Assembly (NCBI GenBank): GCA_028873815.1
Contig: JAPPNN010000013.1
Location: 1 to 46,760 of the forward strand
DNA: 46,760 nt
Source: Gemmatimonadota bacterium
GTDB taxonomy: Bacteria > Gemmatimonadota > Gemmatimonadetes > Longimicrobiales > Gaopeijiaceae
Reading direction: 5' to 3'
Below, one piece after another: positions 46,706 through 46,760 of the stretch. Position 1 is the stretch's first letter, and every line of letters begins with the position of its first letter. Both the position numbers and the translations under genes were made by a program. The notes below the pieces were generated by a model. It was given only the letters and a program-made list of their open reading frames with translations, was not told the origin of the DNA and ran no database searches.

Positions 46706-46760
46706 CTACTCGATGATTTCGGTAACGACGCCGGCGCCGACGGTGCGGCCGCCTTCACGG
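46706..46760 (-). CDS. tuf: Elongation factor Tu, C-terminal end (cut by window edge)
   Basis: The last 17 residues, REGGRTVGAGVVTEIIE, then TAG, are the highly conserved EF-Tu C-terminus. The rest lies beyond position 46760. tuf sits directly before secE; the tRNA-Trp and rpmG genes that often lie between are absent. Confidence 0.93.
   Translation of the reverse strand, partial: REGGRTVGAGVVTEIIE

Overview
The window is a GC-rich bacterial chromosome segment. Almost every gene lies on the minus strand, so transcription runs from position 46760 towards position 1. I find 43 protein genes (one cut by the window edge), no rRNA, tRNA or CRISPR array, and one plus-strand gene (20974-21378). Gene content and order suggest Gemmatimonadota or a close relative. 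The features behind this are a myo-inositol-phosphate synthase beside a CDP-alcohol phosphotransferase, a dnaG with a neighbouring coiled-coil zinc-ribbon gene, a Rex repressor after ksgA, and dense operons. The assignment is an inference from style, with no marker search behind it. Starts other than ATG are common (GTG, TTG and probably one ATC), and 4-base stop/start overlaps are frequent.

Layout in transcription order. (1) 46760-32531: tuf (3' end), secE, nusG, rplK, rplA, rplJ, rplL, rpoB, rpoC, prfA, prmC and a YlbF-family gene: a classic information-processing supercluster. (2) 32524-30521: a CDP-alcohol phosphotransferase and inositol-1-phosphate synthase, probably making inositol phospholipid. 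(3) 30463-23693: tmk, a C-terminal processing protease, an asparaginase-II-type gene, obg, dprA and hemW. (4) 23626-21412: hrcA and dnaJ, ending at an AT-rich hairpin that faces the plus-strand gene. (5) 20690-12250: yqeY, mutS2, dnaG, a zinc-ribbon protein, recJ, rsmD and coaD. (6) 12236-8782: a short phosphotransacetylase, then a STAS / anti-sigma kinase / SpoIIE phosphatase partner-switching module. (7) 8603-31: ksgA, rex, a DEDDh exonuclease, thiolase, bioY, a CPBP protease, 3-hydroxyacyl-CoA dehydrogenase, acyl-CoA dehydrogenase and glyA.

Most genes are conserved housekeeping genes; the novelty lies between and at the edges of them. A family of related inverted-repeat elements, at about 8608-8784, 20831-20894, 24863-24924 and 30466-30523, has ends next to TA. 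In three of the four cases the element begins exactly at the stop codon of the gene before it, as expected for a TA-targeting miniature element that rebuilds the stop codon. A perfect 18-bp Rex operator sits on the translation start of rex itself, heading a run that includes thiolase, hydroxyacyl-CoA and acyl-CoA dehydrogenases. DnaG has lost all four zinc ligands of its N-terminal domain. prfA appears to start at an ATC codon behind a strong ribosome binding site. The plus-strand gene ends in an abruptly AT-rich patch with repeated CAATATGTA-type sites.
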